From contig CAJUHP010000010.1 in assembly GCA_910586125.1 (NCBI GenBank), positions 1-64,000 on the forward strand: a stretch of 64,000 bases of DNA, written 5' to 3'. The position numbers and the translations under genes were made by a program. Shown here one piece after another: positions 25,074 through 33,645 of the stretch. The stretch is from an uncultured Lachnospiraceae bacterium. GTDB taxonomy: Bacteria; Bacillota; Clostridia; Lachnospirales; Lachnospiraceae. A model generated the notes under the pieces. The model had not been told where the DNA came from. It made no database searches and worked only from the letters and a program-made list of their open reading frames with translations. How positions within the stretch are numbered: position 1 is the stretch's first letter; every line of letters begins with the position of its first letter.

Positions 25074-25130
25074 AGACAAAAGAAGAGGCCTTCGGCATAT
25101 TCCGAAGACCTCTTTGTCTGTCCTTTTTTA
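25074..25130 (+). terminator. Strong plus-strand intrinsic terminator upstream of pepF
   Basis: A long stem (AGACAAA with TTTGTCT outside, then AGAGG and CTTCGG with CCGAAG and CCTCT inside) is followed by T-rich CCTTTTTTATT. It would stop transcription coming from 24.96-25.07 kb on the plus strand, where no gene is known. A TATAAT at 24957-24962 could be the source. Confidence 0.7.
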
Positions 25131-25209
25131 TTATAGAGCGGAATGGGAATATGTCAAGTATTTTTTGGAAAAAATATGAGGAAAAACCGGATGAATGGCA
25201 AATCAGTAC

Positions 25210-25238
25210 TTAAAAAACAGGGCAAACTGTGTTATGAT
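25210..25238 (+). promoter_or_regulatory. Promoter of pepF operon
   Basis: TTAAAA (25210-25215), a 17-base spacer and TATGAT (25233-25238) give a plausible sigma-A promoter. The predicted start near 25245 supports the ATG at 25287 as the true beginning of pepF. Confidence 0.55.
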
Positions 25239-25286
25239 GAAAGGAGCGTTCAATATGGAAATTATTTTTTACCAGGAGGAAAAGGA

Positions 25287-27077
25287 ATGAATCAGGAATG
25301 GTCGCTGGATGCGTTGTACACCGGATATGACGATCCCAATTTTGTGAGAGATATGGAGAGAATCCCGGAGGAGATCGAGGCGTATCGAGGCGTGATCGCG
25401 TCTCTGCAGCAGGAGGGAGATACGGCAAAACAGTTGCGGGAGCTTTTGACGGCGGAGGAGCGGCTGGAATATTTTGCCATGCGGCTGTCTCTCTTTATTC
25501 ATCTGAAGCAGGCCGTGAATTCGTCGGATGAGCAGGCGGCTGCCGCCAGCGCGCGCCTGCATATGCAGCTCAGTACAACCAATAAGGACAGCGCCATTGC
25601 CAGAAAGTGGATGGCATCCCTCGACAATCTGGAGGAGCTGGCCGCGTCAGATCCTCTGATTGCGGAGTATGAGGATCTGCTTCGTCAGGCGAAGAAGGAG
25701 GCGCGGTATCTGTTAAGCGACGATGTGGAGGATGTGATCGGCAGGATGAATCTGTCGGCAGGCAGGGCCTGGGGGGATCTGCAGGAATTTCTGACAAGCT
25801 GTGTGGAAGTGGAGTACGAAGGGCAGCCCACCAATCTGTCCGCCATCCGCAACATGGCCTACAGCGAGGATCCGAAGGTGCGACGGGCCGCCTATGAGGC
25901 GGAGCTGGCGGCCTATCCAAAGATCGCGGATTCGGTGGCGTTCGCCCTGAATCACATCAAGAGCCAGGTGAATATGGAGACCGAGCTGCGCGGCTATGAC
26001 TCGGCGCTGGACATGACGCTGAAACAGGCGCGCATGTCGAGAAAGACGCTGGATGCGATGCTGTCTTCCATGCGCCGCTATCTGCCGAAGTTCCACGCCT
26101 ATCTTCGGACGAAGGCCAGACTGCTCGGCTATGAGAACGGTTTGCCCTGGTTTGAGTTGTTTGCACCCATGGGAGAGGATCCGCGCAAATTCACCATAGA
26201 GGAGACAAAAGAATATCTGCTGTCGCATTTCAGACCCTTTTCTTCGGATCTGGCTGACATGATCGAGGAGGCGTTCGCCAACGATTGGATCGACTTTTAT
26301 CCCCGCAAGGGAAAGAGAGGAGGCGCTTTCTGCTCCGGTTTCCCGGCGTTAAAGAGAAGCTGGATTCTGACCAATTTTGACGGAACGCTGGGCGATGTGG
26401 TGACGCTGGCCCATGAACTGGGACATGCCTACCATAACCGCAATCTGGAGGAAAACCGGATTTTAAACACGAGCTATTCCATGCCGGTGGCGGAGACGGC
26501 TTCGACATTTAATGAGACCGTGATTATGAGCGCCGCCATCGCGGAGGCGGAGGGCGATGCAAAGATGGGACTTTTGGAGAGCCAGCTTCAGGATACGACG
26601 CAGATCATCTGCGATATCTATTCCCGGTATCTGTTCGAGACGGCGGTGTTTGAGGCGAGAAAAGACTCGTTCCTCTTTGCTCCCCGGCTGAAGGAGGAGA
26701 TGCTGAAAGCCCAGAAGGAGGCGTACGGCGACGGCCTGGACCCGGAATATCTTCATCCCTATATGTGGGTGTGCAAGAGCCATTACTATTCGTCGAGCAG
26801 AAGCTTTTATAATTACCCCTATGCCTTCGGCGGCCTCTTTGCCAGAGGGCTTTATGCAAAGTATCTGGAGGAGGGGGAAGCGTTCCTGCCGGCCTATCGC
26901 AAGCTGCTGCGGGCTACGGCCACCAGCGATGCGGAATCTGTGGCAGAGATCGCCGGTATTGATCTGACGCAGCCGGCGTTCTGGGATAAGAGTCTGGATA
27001 TGGTGGCAAACGATATTGATACGTTTATCGCGCTGGCGGAGAAGAAGCTGGCCGCCGCCCCCGATCGGAAAGGATGA
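25287..27077 (+). CDS. pepF: Oligoendopeptidase F (M3 family)
   Basis: The 596-residue cytoplasmic zinc metallopeptidase hydrolyses peptides of roughly 7-17 residues. The active site is HELGHAYHN, with His376, Glu377 and His380, and a downstream zinc glutamate lies in the ETASTFNETVIM segment. Length and the C-terminal HPYMWVCKSHYYSSSRSFYN match PepF. The start is ATG 25287 (MNQEWSLDALYTGYDDPNF), which follows AGGAGGAAAAGG and the promoter at 25210; frames opening from 25143 run through that promoter. ispE begins four bases after the stop, so the two are cotranscribed. Confidence 0.95.
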   Translation: MNQEWSLDALYTGYDDPNFVRDMERIPEEIEAYRGVIASLQQEGDTAKQLRELLTAEERLEYFAMRLSLFIHLKQAVNSSDEQAAAASARLHMQLSTTNKDSAIARKWMASLDNLEELAASDPLIAEYEDLLRQAKKEARYLLSDDVEDVIGRMNLSAGRAWGDLQEFLTSCVEVEYEGQPTNLSAIRNMAYSEDPKVRRAAYEAELAAYPKIADSVAFALNHIKSQVNMETELRGYDSALDMTLKQARMSRKTLDAMLSSMRRYLPKFHAYLRTKARLLGYENGLPWFELFAPMGEDPRKFTIEETKEYLLSHFRPFSSDLADMIEEAFANDWIDFYPRKGKRGGAFCSGFPALKRSWILTNFDGTLGDVVTLAHELGHAYHNRNLEENRILNTSYSMPVAETASTFNETVIMSAAIAEAEGDAKMGLLESQLQDTTQIICDIYSRYLFETAVFEARKDSFLFAPRLKEEMLKAQKEAYGDGLDPEYLHPYMWVCKSHYYSSSRSFYNYPYAFGGLFARGLYAKYLEEGEAFLPAYRKLLRATATSDAESVAEIAGIDLTQPAFWDKSLDMVANDIDTFIALAEKKLAAAPDRKG

Positions 27078-27080
27078 CCG

Positions 27081-27962
27081 ATGGGAAGAGGAACAGGATT
27101 TTGCGTCAACGCCTACGGAAAAATCAATCTGGGATTGGATGTGATCGGCAGGCGGGAGGACGGCTATCATGAGGTGCGGATGGTCATGCAGACGATCCGC
27201 CTTCATGACCGCGTCTGCATGCAGCGAGAGAGGGAGCCGGGGATCCGCTTACAGAGCAATCTGTCTTTTCTGCCGTCGGGGCCGGAGAATCTGGCCTGGC
27301 GGGCGGCGGCTCTTTTGATGGAAGAGTTTGGATTGGGCGGCGGCCTGCACATCACGCTGGAGAAGCGGATTCCGGTTGCGGCGGGAATGGCGGGGGGCAG
27401 CGCGGACTGCGCGGCGGTTCTGTATGGGGTAAACCGTATCTATCACCTGGGCCTGACGTTGGAACAGCTTCAGGAGCGCGGGCTGCGGCTGGGAGCGGAT
27501 GTGCCTTACTGCCTGCTGCGGGGAACGGCCCTGGCAGAAGGGATCGGAGAGCGCCTGACACCGCTTCCCCCGGCGCCCGGCCAGATTGTGCTGATTGCAA
27601 AGCCGGCCGTCAGCCTTTCGACAAAACGTATCTATGAGAAATTGAAGCTGACAGAACAGACCGTTCACCCGGATATCGACGGGATGACGGAGGCGATTTG
27701 CAGCAGAGATCTGGAGGGGATGCTGGCCCGTCTGGGCAATGTGCTGGAAGATGCCGTGCTGCCGGATCACCCGCAGATTGCGCGTTTAAAACAGACGATG
27801 TACGCAGGCGGGGCAGGGGGCGCTCTGATGAGCGGCAGCGGTCCCACAGTATTTGGATTCTTTGATGAGATCGAGCAGGCCAGAAGAACGGCTGAACTGT
27901 GCCGCAGGCAGAAGCTGGCAAGGCAGGTCTGCGTGACCGGGCTGTATCATCGGGATACATAA
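27081..27962 (+). CDS. ispE: 4-diphosphocytidyl-2-C-methyl-D-erythritol kinase
   Basis: This 293-residue GHMP kinase phosphorylates CDP-methylerythritol in the MEP route to isoprenoid precursors. The N-terminal AYGKINLGLDVIGRREDGYH and the ATP-binding VAAGMAGGSADCAAVL are diagnostic, as is the C-terminal GALMSGSGPTVFGFF. It starts just after the pepF stop with AAAGGATG as ribosome site, and a GntR gene follows. In Clostridia ispE is often next to a GntR gene of this kind, and the same pattern holds here. Confidence 0.95.
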   Translation: MGRGTGFCVNAYGKINLGLDVIGRREDGYHEVRMVMQTIRLHDRVCMQREREPGIRLQSNLSFLPSGPENLAWRAAALLMEEFGLGGGLHITLEKRIPVAAGMAGGSADCAAVLYGVNRIYHLGLTLEQLQERGLRLGADVPYCLLRGTALAEGIGERLTPLPPAPGQIVLIAKPAVSLSTKRIYEKLKLTEQTVHPDIDGMTEAICSRDLEGMLARLGNVLEDAVLPDHPQIARLKQTMYAGGAGGALMSGSGPTVFGFFDEIEQARRTAELCRRQKLARQVCVTGLYHRDT

Positions 27963-28075
27963 CCGGGGCAGAAGCCGGCAGGGCAGGCTTGCATGATCAT
28001 GCGGCATCACCGGGACGGAAATAGTCGGAAAAGACTGTCGGGAACGAAAGCGGACGGGAAAGGAGCAGGAGACAT

Positions 28076-28756
28076 TTGAAGGGACTGAAATTGGAGGCCG
28101 GAGGTAATGTATCGCTGAGAGAAGCTGTGTACCAGACGCTGCGCCGGGCCATACTGACCAATCTGCTGAAGCCGGGGGAGCGGCTGATGGAGCTGAAGCT
28201 GGCGGCGGAGCTTGGCGTCAGCCGGACTCCCGTGCGGGAGGCCATTCATCTGCTGGAGAAGGAGCTTCTGGTAAAACAGGAGCCTCATAAGGGCATTGTG
28301 GTGGCAGAAATCACGTTAAAACAGCTTCGTGATGTGCTGGAGGTCCGCAGTATGTTAGAAGAGCTGGCGGTGCGGCTGGCCTGCCGCCGCGGCAGGGAGA
28401 CCGATTTGGAACGTCTTCGGGCAGCCGCCGGCGATTTTGCCAGTGCGGTGGAGGCTGGGGAGGATGTGACGGAGCTGGCGGCAAAGGATGTGGCTTTTCA
28501 TGATGTGATCTATCATATGACCGAGAACGAGAGATTGATTCAGATGGTGGCTAATCTGTGGGAACAGATTTACCGGTACCGCATTGAATATCTGAAGGAG
28601 GTTCACCGGGGAGAGGATCTGGTAAAGGAGCATCAGGAGCTGGTAAAAGCTCTTGGCAGCAGGGACGAAAAAGCAGCCGTGCAGACGGCCAGGCTCCATA
28701 TTGCGAATCAGGAGCTGGCCATCGCCAGGCGGCTGGAAGGGGAGAAATCAGAATGA
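28076..28756 (+). CDS. GntR-family regulator (FadR/FCD subfamily)
   Basis: The 226-residue protein has an N-terminal winged helix (residues 12-75, with LREAVYQTLRRAILTNLLKP and LGVSRTPVREAIHLLEKE) and an all-helical FCD ligand domain whose metal-binding histidines are in KDVAFHDVIYHMT and RLHIANQEL. The start is TTG at 28076 with AGGAGCAGGAG upstream. Such regulators usually bind carboxylic acids. The following small gene overlaps by four bases (ATGA), so the pair is coupled. Target genes are not evident. Confidence 0.88.
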   Translation: MKGLKLEAGGNVSLREAVYQTLRRAILTNLLKPGERLMELKLAAELGVSRTPVREAIHLLEKELLVKQEPHKGIVVAEITLKQLRDVLEVRSMLEELAVRLACRRGRETDLERLRAAAGDFASAVEAGEDVTELAAKDVAFHDVIYHMTENERLIQMVANLWEQIYRYRIEYLKEVHRGEDLVKEHQELVKALGSRDEKAAVQTARLHIANQELAIARRLEGEKSE

Positions 28757-28953
28757 CGTTTAAAGAAAAATATCTGGCTGGAGAGATCGAGTTCGACGAG
28801 ATCCAGGATTATATTGACCGGTGGGGAGCCGATGATACAACGATGACTCTGCGGGAATATCTGGGTCTGAACGCGGATGAGGAGGATATCTGGATCGAGG
28901 AGAGCGACGAGGCGCTGCAGGCTCTCTTAGACCGACAGAAAAAAGGAGTCTGA
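28753..28953 (+). CDS. Conserved-looking small acidic protein
   Basis: This 66-residue acidic protein (MTFKEKYLAGEIEFDEIQDY, then WGADDTTMTLREYLGLNADE) overlaps the GntR stop by four bases, a strong sign that it is real and coupled to it. It has no membrane segment, cysteine motif or DNA-binding motif. It resembles small hypothetical proteins that accompany ispE-gntR in Lachnospiraceae, though that is from memory. Its function is unknown. Confidence 0.7.
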   Translation: MTFKEKYLAGEIEFDEIQDYIDRWGADDTTMTLREYLGLNADEEDIWIEESDEALQALLDRQKKGV

Positions 28954-28982
28954 TCCCGCTTTGGACAGATCCGCCAGCCGCC

Positions 28983-29807
28983 TCAGGACCCCAGGAGCCA
29001 GTCCAGCAGCCGGAAACGGATGCGCGGCCGGGGATTTTCTAACAGGGAATAATCTTCTTCCAAGAGCATTTCCTGGAGTTTTTCCTGGGAGGAGGCGGGA
29101 ACGGAGGCGGAGCCTTCCTCGGTAAAGCAGAGGGGCGGATACAGGACGCACCACCAGTTCTGTCCCTGGGCCTGACCGATTTCCACCCGCAGCGCCTCAT
29201 ACTCACCGGCAGGGAAGGTCAGACCATCGTACTCCTTATCCGGAAAAGCACACCGGCGAACGGAGGCGCACACATCATACGGGTAGCCCTCTGAGGCGAT
29301 CACCTGCCTGGCCACAGCTTCCAGTTCGCTGCAGTGGGCGCTCGCAAAAGCGGCGGCCTCGTCGGCGTCCGAAAAGTTTTCGCAGTACGGTGCCATCCAT
29401 GCAATCAGAGCGTCGCGCACCTGAAGCTTCAGCGCCTGATCGTCTTCCCGGTCACTGTTGGCGATCACATGAAACCGAAGAACTTCTTCTGCGATGCGCT
29501 GGGCGGCCTGCATCTGAGAATAATTCTGCCATAGCAGAATGACAAGGGAGAAGAGACAGGTCACAGTCAGCGCCGCGCCGGCTAGAATGCCGGCACGCAG
29601 GAGAGAAGCCGGCAGGCTGGGGCGAGAGGCCCGCATCCGGCAGAAAACAGAGGGCTGCGGAACGCGGCAGGAGGACGACTGCAGGCGGCAAAAGAGGGAA
29701 GCCCGCCAGCCATGCAGGCGGGATAAGAAAGAAGCCCGCAGGCTGCCAAAGCGAGAAGGCGTTCGGTCTGCAGCGGTATTTTTGGTAGAATGATTCAGCG
29801 ATATCAC
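28983..29807 (-). CDS. spoIIR: Stage II sporulation protein R
   Basis: SpoIIR is made in the forespore and, after export to the intermembrane space, triggers SpoIIGA to process pro-sigma-E in the mother cell. The core motifs are LRFHVIANSDREDDQALKL, then VRDALIAWM, and GQNWWCVLYPPLCFTEEG. A membrane segment (LAGAALTVTCLFSLVILLW) lies near residues 72-92. The predicted 274 residues include an unusual N-terminal tail of about 70 residues rich in Arg, Ser and Leu. The GTG at 29807 has only a weak ribosome site, so translation may instead begin at Met58. The gene is divergent from ddl. Confidence 0.9.
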   Translation of the reverse strand: MISLNHSTKNTAADRTPSRFGSLRASFLSRLHGWRASLFCRLQSSSCRVPQPSVFCRMRASRPSLPASLLRAGILAGAALTVTCLFSLVILLWQNYSQMQAAQRIAEEVLRFHVIANSDREDDQALKLQVRDALIAWMAPYCENFSDADEAAAFASAHCSELEAVARQVIASEGYPYDVCASVRRCAFPDKEYDGLTFPAGEYEALRVEIGQAQGQNWWCVLYPPLCFTEEGSASVPASSQEKLQEMLLEEDYSLLENPRPRIRFRLLDWLLGS

Positions 29808-29842
29808 AATATGTTCCCCGCTTTCATAGGATAGAATAAAGG

Positions 29843-29871
29843 GGCACCCGGCTATAGAAACCGAGGTGCCG
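29843..29871. repeat. Hairpin in spoIIR-ddl divergent gap
   Basis: GGCACC and GGTGCC, with additional CGG/CCG pairing inside, form a compact stem. No T-run follows on either strand, so it is not a normal terminator. It may be an operator or a leader structure for either divergent gene. Confidence 0.35.
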
Positions 29872-29923
29872 TATTCAGAGTTTTGCCGATTTGAAAGAGG
29901 TTATACAGGGGAAGGAAAGAGAA

Positions 29924-30985
29924 ATGGATAAAATTCATCTGCTTATTTTGTTCGGAGGGCAGTCGTCGGAGCATGAAGTCTCCTGCCGTTCGGTGATTAC
30001 GGTTCTCAAGGCGCTGGACCGAAAGCGGTATGAGGTGCTGGTGATCGGCATTACCAAAGGCGGACGCTGGGTCTGTGTGAAGGAGGAAGAACGGATCGCG
30101 CAGAATGCCTGGCAGCAGGGCGAGACGGCAGCGATTCTGTCGCCGGAGGCAGCCCGCCGGGGCGTTTGGCTTATGAAAGGGAAAGAAACGGCGTTCTGGC
30201 CGGTGGACGCCGCCTTCCCGGTGCTGCACGGAGCAGGCGGGGAGGACGGCGCGATCCAGGGGCTTTTGGAGCTGGCAAAAATTCCCTATGTGGGCTGCGG
30301 GATACTGGCCTCAGCGGTTTCCATGGAGAAAGCCTACACGAAAAAAATTGTGGAGGGGCTGGGAATCCGGCAGGCGGCTTATGTGCTGGCATACCGGGAA
30401 AAGCTGATGACGAAAGAGGGGATGAACGAGACGGCAGAGGCGGTGGAGAAAGCGCTATCCTACCCGGTTTTTGTTAAGCCGTCGGCCTCCGGATCTTCCT
30501 GCGGCGTCAGCCGGGCCGAGAACCGCGGACAGCTAAAGAGGGGGCTTTTGGAGGCAGCCGGACACAGCCGCCGGATTTTAGTGGAGGCCGCGGTCCGCGG
30601 CCGGGAGGTGGAATGCGCGGTTTTGGGCAATCTGGATGCCAAAGCGTCCGGGGTCGGAGAGATCCTGGCGGCGGCGCCGTTTTATGACTATGACGCCAAG
30701 TACAATAACCCGGATTCGCAGACCGTGGTGGACCCGGAGCTTCCGAAAGATGCGGCGGGGCAGATCCGCCGGGCAGCGGTAAAAATCTTTGAGGCCGTGG
30801 ACGGCAGAGGGCTTGCCAGAGTCGATTTTTTTGTGGAGGAGGACTCCAGTCAGGTGATATTTAATGAAATCAATACCATGCCAGGGTTTACCGCAATCAG
30901 CATGTATCCCCTTCTGTGGAAAGCGCAGGGGCTTACGGCGGAGGCATTGGTGGAGAGGCTGATTCAAAGCGCCTTTGAGGGCTGA
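29924..30985 (+). CDS. ddl: D-alanine--D-alanine ligase
   Basis: This 353-residue ATP-grasp enzyme joins two D-alanines for peptidoglycan precursors. Motifs: LFGGQSSEHEVSCRSV at the N-terminus, VFVKPSASGSSCGVS for nucleotide binding, and VIFNEINTMPGFTAISMYP with the metal-binding Glu and Asn. ATG 29924 has GAAGGAAAGAG upstream. murI follows 114 bases later on the same strand, so two steps of wall precursor synthesis, D-Glu and D-Ala-D-Ala, sit together. The active-site Tyr/Phe that separates D-Ala from D-lactate ligases was not resolved by eye. Confidence 0.94.
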   Translation: MDKIHLLILFGGQSSEHEVSCRSVITVLKALDRKRYEVLVIGITKGGRWVCVKEEERIAQNAWQQGETAAILSPEAARRGVWLMKGKETAFWPVDAAFPVLHGAGGEDGAIQGLLELAKIPYVGCGILASAVSMEKAYTKKIVEGLGIRQAAYVLAYREKLMTKEGMNETAEAVEKALSYPVFVKPSASGSSCGVSRAENRGQLKRGLLEAAGHSRRILVEAAVRGREVECAVLGNLDAKASGVGEILAAAPFYDYDAKYNNPDSQTVVDPELPKDAAGQIRRAAVKIFEAVDGRGLARVDFFVEEDSSQVIFNEINTMPGFTAISMYPLLWKAQGLTAEALVERLIQSAFEG

Positions 30986-31099
30986 GGGGTATCCTCTAGG
31001 GGGAAAGGTCAGGGAACGAGAGGAAGCGGCTGAAAAACGGAAGACAGCAATACTCAGAGAAGAGAAAAGCGAGAAGAAGAAAAGCAGGAGGAGCAGGCG

Positions 31100-32050
31100 G
31101 TGAGAGCAGGAAGCAGACAGGATGAGGGGAGAGGCGGCACTCGGCTCACGGACAGTCATGCTCCGATCGGGGTCTTTGACTCAGGGATCGGGGGACTGAC
31201 CGTTGTCCGGGAGATTATGCGGCAGATGCCTCAGGAGAATATTGTGTATTTCGGTGACACGGCCCGCGTGCCATACGGCAGCAAATCCAGAGACACCATC
31301 ATTCGGTATTGCAGGCAGATTGTCAGCTTTCTGCGGACCAAACGGGTCAAGGCCATTGTGATTGCCTGCAATACGGCCAGCGCGCATGCTCTGGACGTGA
31401 TCGAGGCAGAGCAGGACATTCCGGTGATCGGCGTGATCCGGGCAGGGGCCAAAACAGCGGCCGAAACCACGGCGAACGGCCGGATCGGCGTCATTGCCAC
31501 CCGCGGCACGATAGATTCCCGCGTCTATGAGCAGGTGCTGCATGAGAGCCACCCGGAATTTCAGATTTTCGGCAAAGCCTGTCCGCTTTTTGTCCCGCTG
31601 GTGGAGGAGGGATTGACCCATGATTTTATAACGGAGGAGATTGCCAGACGCTATGTCCGGGATTTGCAGTACAAGGGAATTGATACGCTGATTTTGGGCT
31701 GCACCCATTATCCGCTGCTGCGCACGCTGCTTTGCAAGGTTATGGGGGAGGAGGTTAGACTCGTGAATCCGGCCTACGAGACGGCGATCGAGCTAAAGCA
31801 GCTCTTAAAAGAACAGGGACTGGCGCGGGGAAGTTTGGCAGGCGAATCGGATGCGCCGTCCGGAACGGATTTGGCGGCGGCGTCAACGGACCGAATTTTG
31901 CCGTCATCCAGACTCCTGCCGCCGGCCGAGTACCGGTTTTATGTCAGTGATCTGGCGGCGCAGTTTCAGGAGTTTGCCAATTCGATCCTGCCCTATGATG
32001 TTGCAGGAACGGAACAGATTGACATCGAAGCGTACGGGGCCGGGCGCTGA
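31100..32050 (+). CDS. murI: Glutamate racemase
   Basis: The 316-residue enzyme makes D-glutamate for peptidoglycan. Catalytic cysteines are present in VIACNTASAHALD and LILGCTHYPLL, and the N-terminal GVFDSGIGGLTVVREI is typical. GTG 31100 follows AGGAGGAGCAGG, giving an extra 20 hydrophilic residues at the N-terminus. Near residues 245-280 a low-complexity Ser/Ala/Pro-rich stretch interrupts the usual end of the protein (family members are about 265-270 residues), so this copy carries an insertion close to its C-terminus. Confidence 0.93.
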   Translation: MRAGSRQDEGRGGTRLTDSHAPIGVFDSGIGGLTVVREIMRQMPQENIVYFGDTARVPYGSKSRDTIIRYCRQIVSFLRTKRVKAIVIACNTASAHALDVIEAEQDIPVIGVIRAGAKTAAETTANGRIGVIATRGTIDSRVYEQVLHESHPEFQIFGKACPLFVPLVEEGLTHDFITEEIARRYVRDLQYKGIDTLILGCTHYPLLRTLLCKVMGEEVRLVNPAYETAIELKQLLKEQGLARGSLAGESDAPSGTDLAAASTDRILPSSRLLPPAEYRFYVSDLAAQFQEFANSILPYDVAGTEQIDIEAYGAGR

Positions 32051-32080
32051 AACGGCCGGATACGGTATTCGAGACAGCGG

Positions 32081-32578
32081 ATGCGGGAAGGAGAATATGC
32101 CGCGGAAAGGATGGAACGACAGAAGATGACGAAGAAAGTAACCGTGCAGATCACCGGGACGCAGAGACTGACTTTTGAGAAGGACGAAGAGGAAGAACGC
32201 ACACAGCAGGCTTGGACCGGCATTTATTCCTGCCGAAACGGAAAACACTTTGTCATATATGAGGAGGACGACGGCGAAGGGCATCGAACCCAGAACACGA
32301 TCAAGGCGGACCAAGACGGTTTTGAGATCACAAAGCGGGGAGCGGTATGTACTTATCTGGTATTTCAGCCGGGCAGGCAGCATGTCTGCAGCTATGAAAC
32401 GCCTTTTGGGCCGCTTCCCCTGCAACTGAAAACGCGGACGGTAGAGATGGAGCTGCCGGGGGATGACGGCGGAGCGCCTGGTTCGCTTCGGCTGAGACTG
32501 ACGGCCTGCTATGTGCTGGAATGGGACAGGCAGACGGCAGCGGTTTGTGAGGTCTGTATTCATGTCTGTGAGGCGTGA
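32081..32578 (+). CDS. DUF1934 beta-barrel protein
   Basis: The conserved part begins MTKKVTVQITGTQRLTFEKD and includes KADQDGFEITKRGAVCTYLV and ETPFGPLPLQLKTRTVEMEL, the pattern of DUF1934, a small calycin-like beta barrel of unknown function in Firmicutes. The start is uncertain: ATGs occur at 32081, 32111 and 32126. The family N-terminus fits 32126, while the GGAAGGAG site at 32086 suits none of them well. It follows murI closely and is probably in the same transcript. Confidence 0.82.
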   Translation: MREGEYAAERMERQKMTKKVTVQITGTQRLTFEKDEEEERTQQAWTGIYSCRNGKHFVIYEEDDGEGHRTQNTIKADQDGFEITKRGAVCTYLVFQPGRQHVCSYETPFGPLPLQLKTRTVEMELPGDDGGAPGSLRLRLTACYVLEWDRQTAAVCEVCIHVCEA

Positions 32579-32669
32579 GGGGAATAAGAAGCGGGATCGT
32601 GATTTTGCGGCCGATCTGTTTGCGGCAGCGAAATAATATGTTATCTCGATAAGAATGAAGGAAATGATT

Positions 32670-33062
32670 ATGGAACAGATATGGAAAGAAATGTTTCAGG
32701 CGGCAAGAGCCGTGCAGAACGGACGGCGGCTATCGGATTATGTAGATGCAGGAGGAGTTGCGGCCGCTGTACTGTCATCATCAGGAAAAATATACACGGG
32801 TGTCTGTGTGGATACCTGCTCTACATTGGGAATCTGCGCGGAAAGAAATGCCATTTTTAATATGATAACAAATGGCGAACAGGAAATAAGAAAAGTGCTT
32901 GCAATCATGCCGGATGGAAAGATCGGCGCTCCCTGTGGCGCCTGCCGGGAATTGATGGTTCAGCTTATGCCCGACTGTTATCAAGAAATTGAAGTGCTGG
33001 TGGACTGGGAAGCAGAGGAAATCGTTGCGCTTGGAGAACTTACTCCTAAGTGGTGGATATAA
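32670..33062 (+). CDS. Cytidine/blasticidin-S deaminase-like protein
   Basis: The 130-residue protein has the zinc deaminase signature: GICAERNAIF carries the Cys ligand and proton-shuttling Glu, and APCGACRELM carries the other two Cys ligands. Layout and length match the tetrameric cytidine deaminase and blasticidin-S deaminase group. ATG 32670 has AAGGAAATG correctly spaced; ATG 32655 lies within that site. A GNAT gene follows after 13 bases. The substrate, cytidine or a nucleoside antibiotic, cannot be decided from sequence. Confidence 0.85.
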   Translation: MEQIWKEMFQAARAVQNGRRLSDYVDAGGVAAAVLSSSGKIYTGVCVDTCSTLGICAERNAIFNMITNGEQEIRKVLAIMPDGKIGAPCGACRELMVQLMPDCYQEIEVLVDWEAEEIVALGELTPKWWI

Positions 33063-33075
33063 GGAGGCCAGCGGA

Positions 33076-33513
33076 TTGATTGTCAGGGTCAGCGAAAAAA
33101 ATCTGCTGTCTGCGGCAGAGATCCATGCAGAATCGTGGCGGGACTCACACAGCGCATTCTGCAGCGAAGCATTTGTGAAGCAGCATACGGCGGCGCGTCA
33201 GAAAATATATCTGGAACAGGAAATGCGGGACGGTAAACAGCTTTACATGCTCATAAAGGAAATCCCTGTTGGGATTGTTTCCATCAAAGACAGCCTAATC
33301 GAAAACTTATACGTCCTGCCGTCTGAACAGCATAAGGGCTACGGCTCTGAGTTGCTTCTTTTTGCAATGAAACAATGCAGGGGGAAACCTCATCTTTGGG
33401 TGCTTAATAACAATGAAAAAGCACAGTCGCTTTATTGCAGGTATGGTTTTCACATGACAGGAAAAAGACATCCGCTCTCAGAGCAGTTATCCGAACTGGA
33501 GATGGAAATCTGA
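33076..33513 (+). CDS. GNAT family N-acetyltransferase
   Basis: The 145-residue acetyltransferase begins at TTG 33076 directly after AAGGAGG. The GNAT core is IENLYVLPSEQHKGYGSELL, followed by HLWVLNNNEKAQSLYCRYGF. The deaminase upstream ends 13 bases before its start codon, so the two genes form a small operon. Frames opening at 32989 overlap the deaminase gene and lack support. The substrate is unknown. Confidence 0.85.
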   Translation: MIVRVSEKNLLSAAEIHAESWRDSHSAFCSEAFVKQHTAARQKIYLEQEMRDGKQLYMLIKEIPVGIVSIKDSLIENLYVLPSEQHKGYGSELLLFAMKQCRGKPHLWVLNNNEKAQSLYCRYGFHMTGKRHPLSEQLSELEMEI

Positions 33514-33645
33514 CAGAGATCACAACCGGTTTGGCGAACGGTTCCGTTGGTCTGATTTCAATAAGGATATGTATGAATAGAAGCAATATTTTAGGTTCTG
33601 TGCAATGAAACCATTTTGGCTAAAACGCTTTGGGAGGAAGCAGGT

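Noticed and set aside
25143..25286. Longer N-terminus for pepF beginning at 25143
   Set aside because: The extension would run through the predicted promoter and lacks a ribosome site. The family N-terminus matches ATG 25287.
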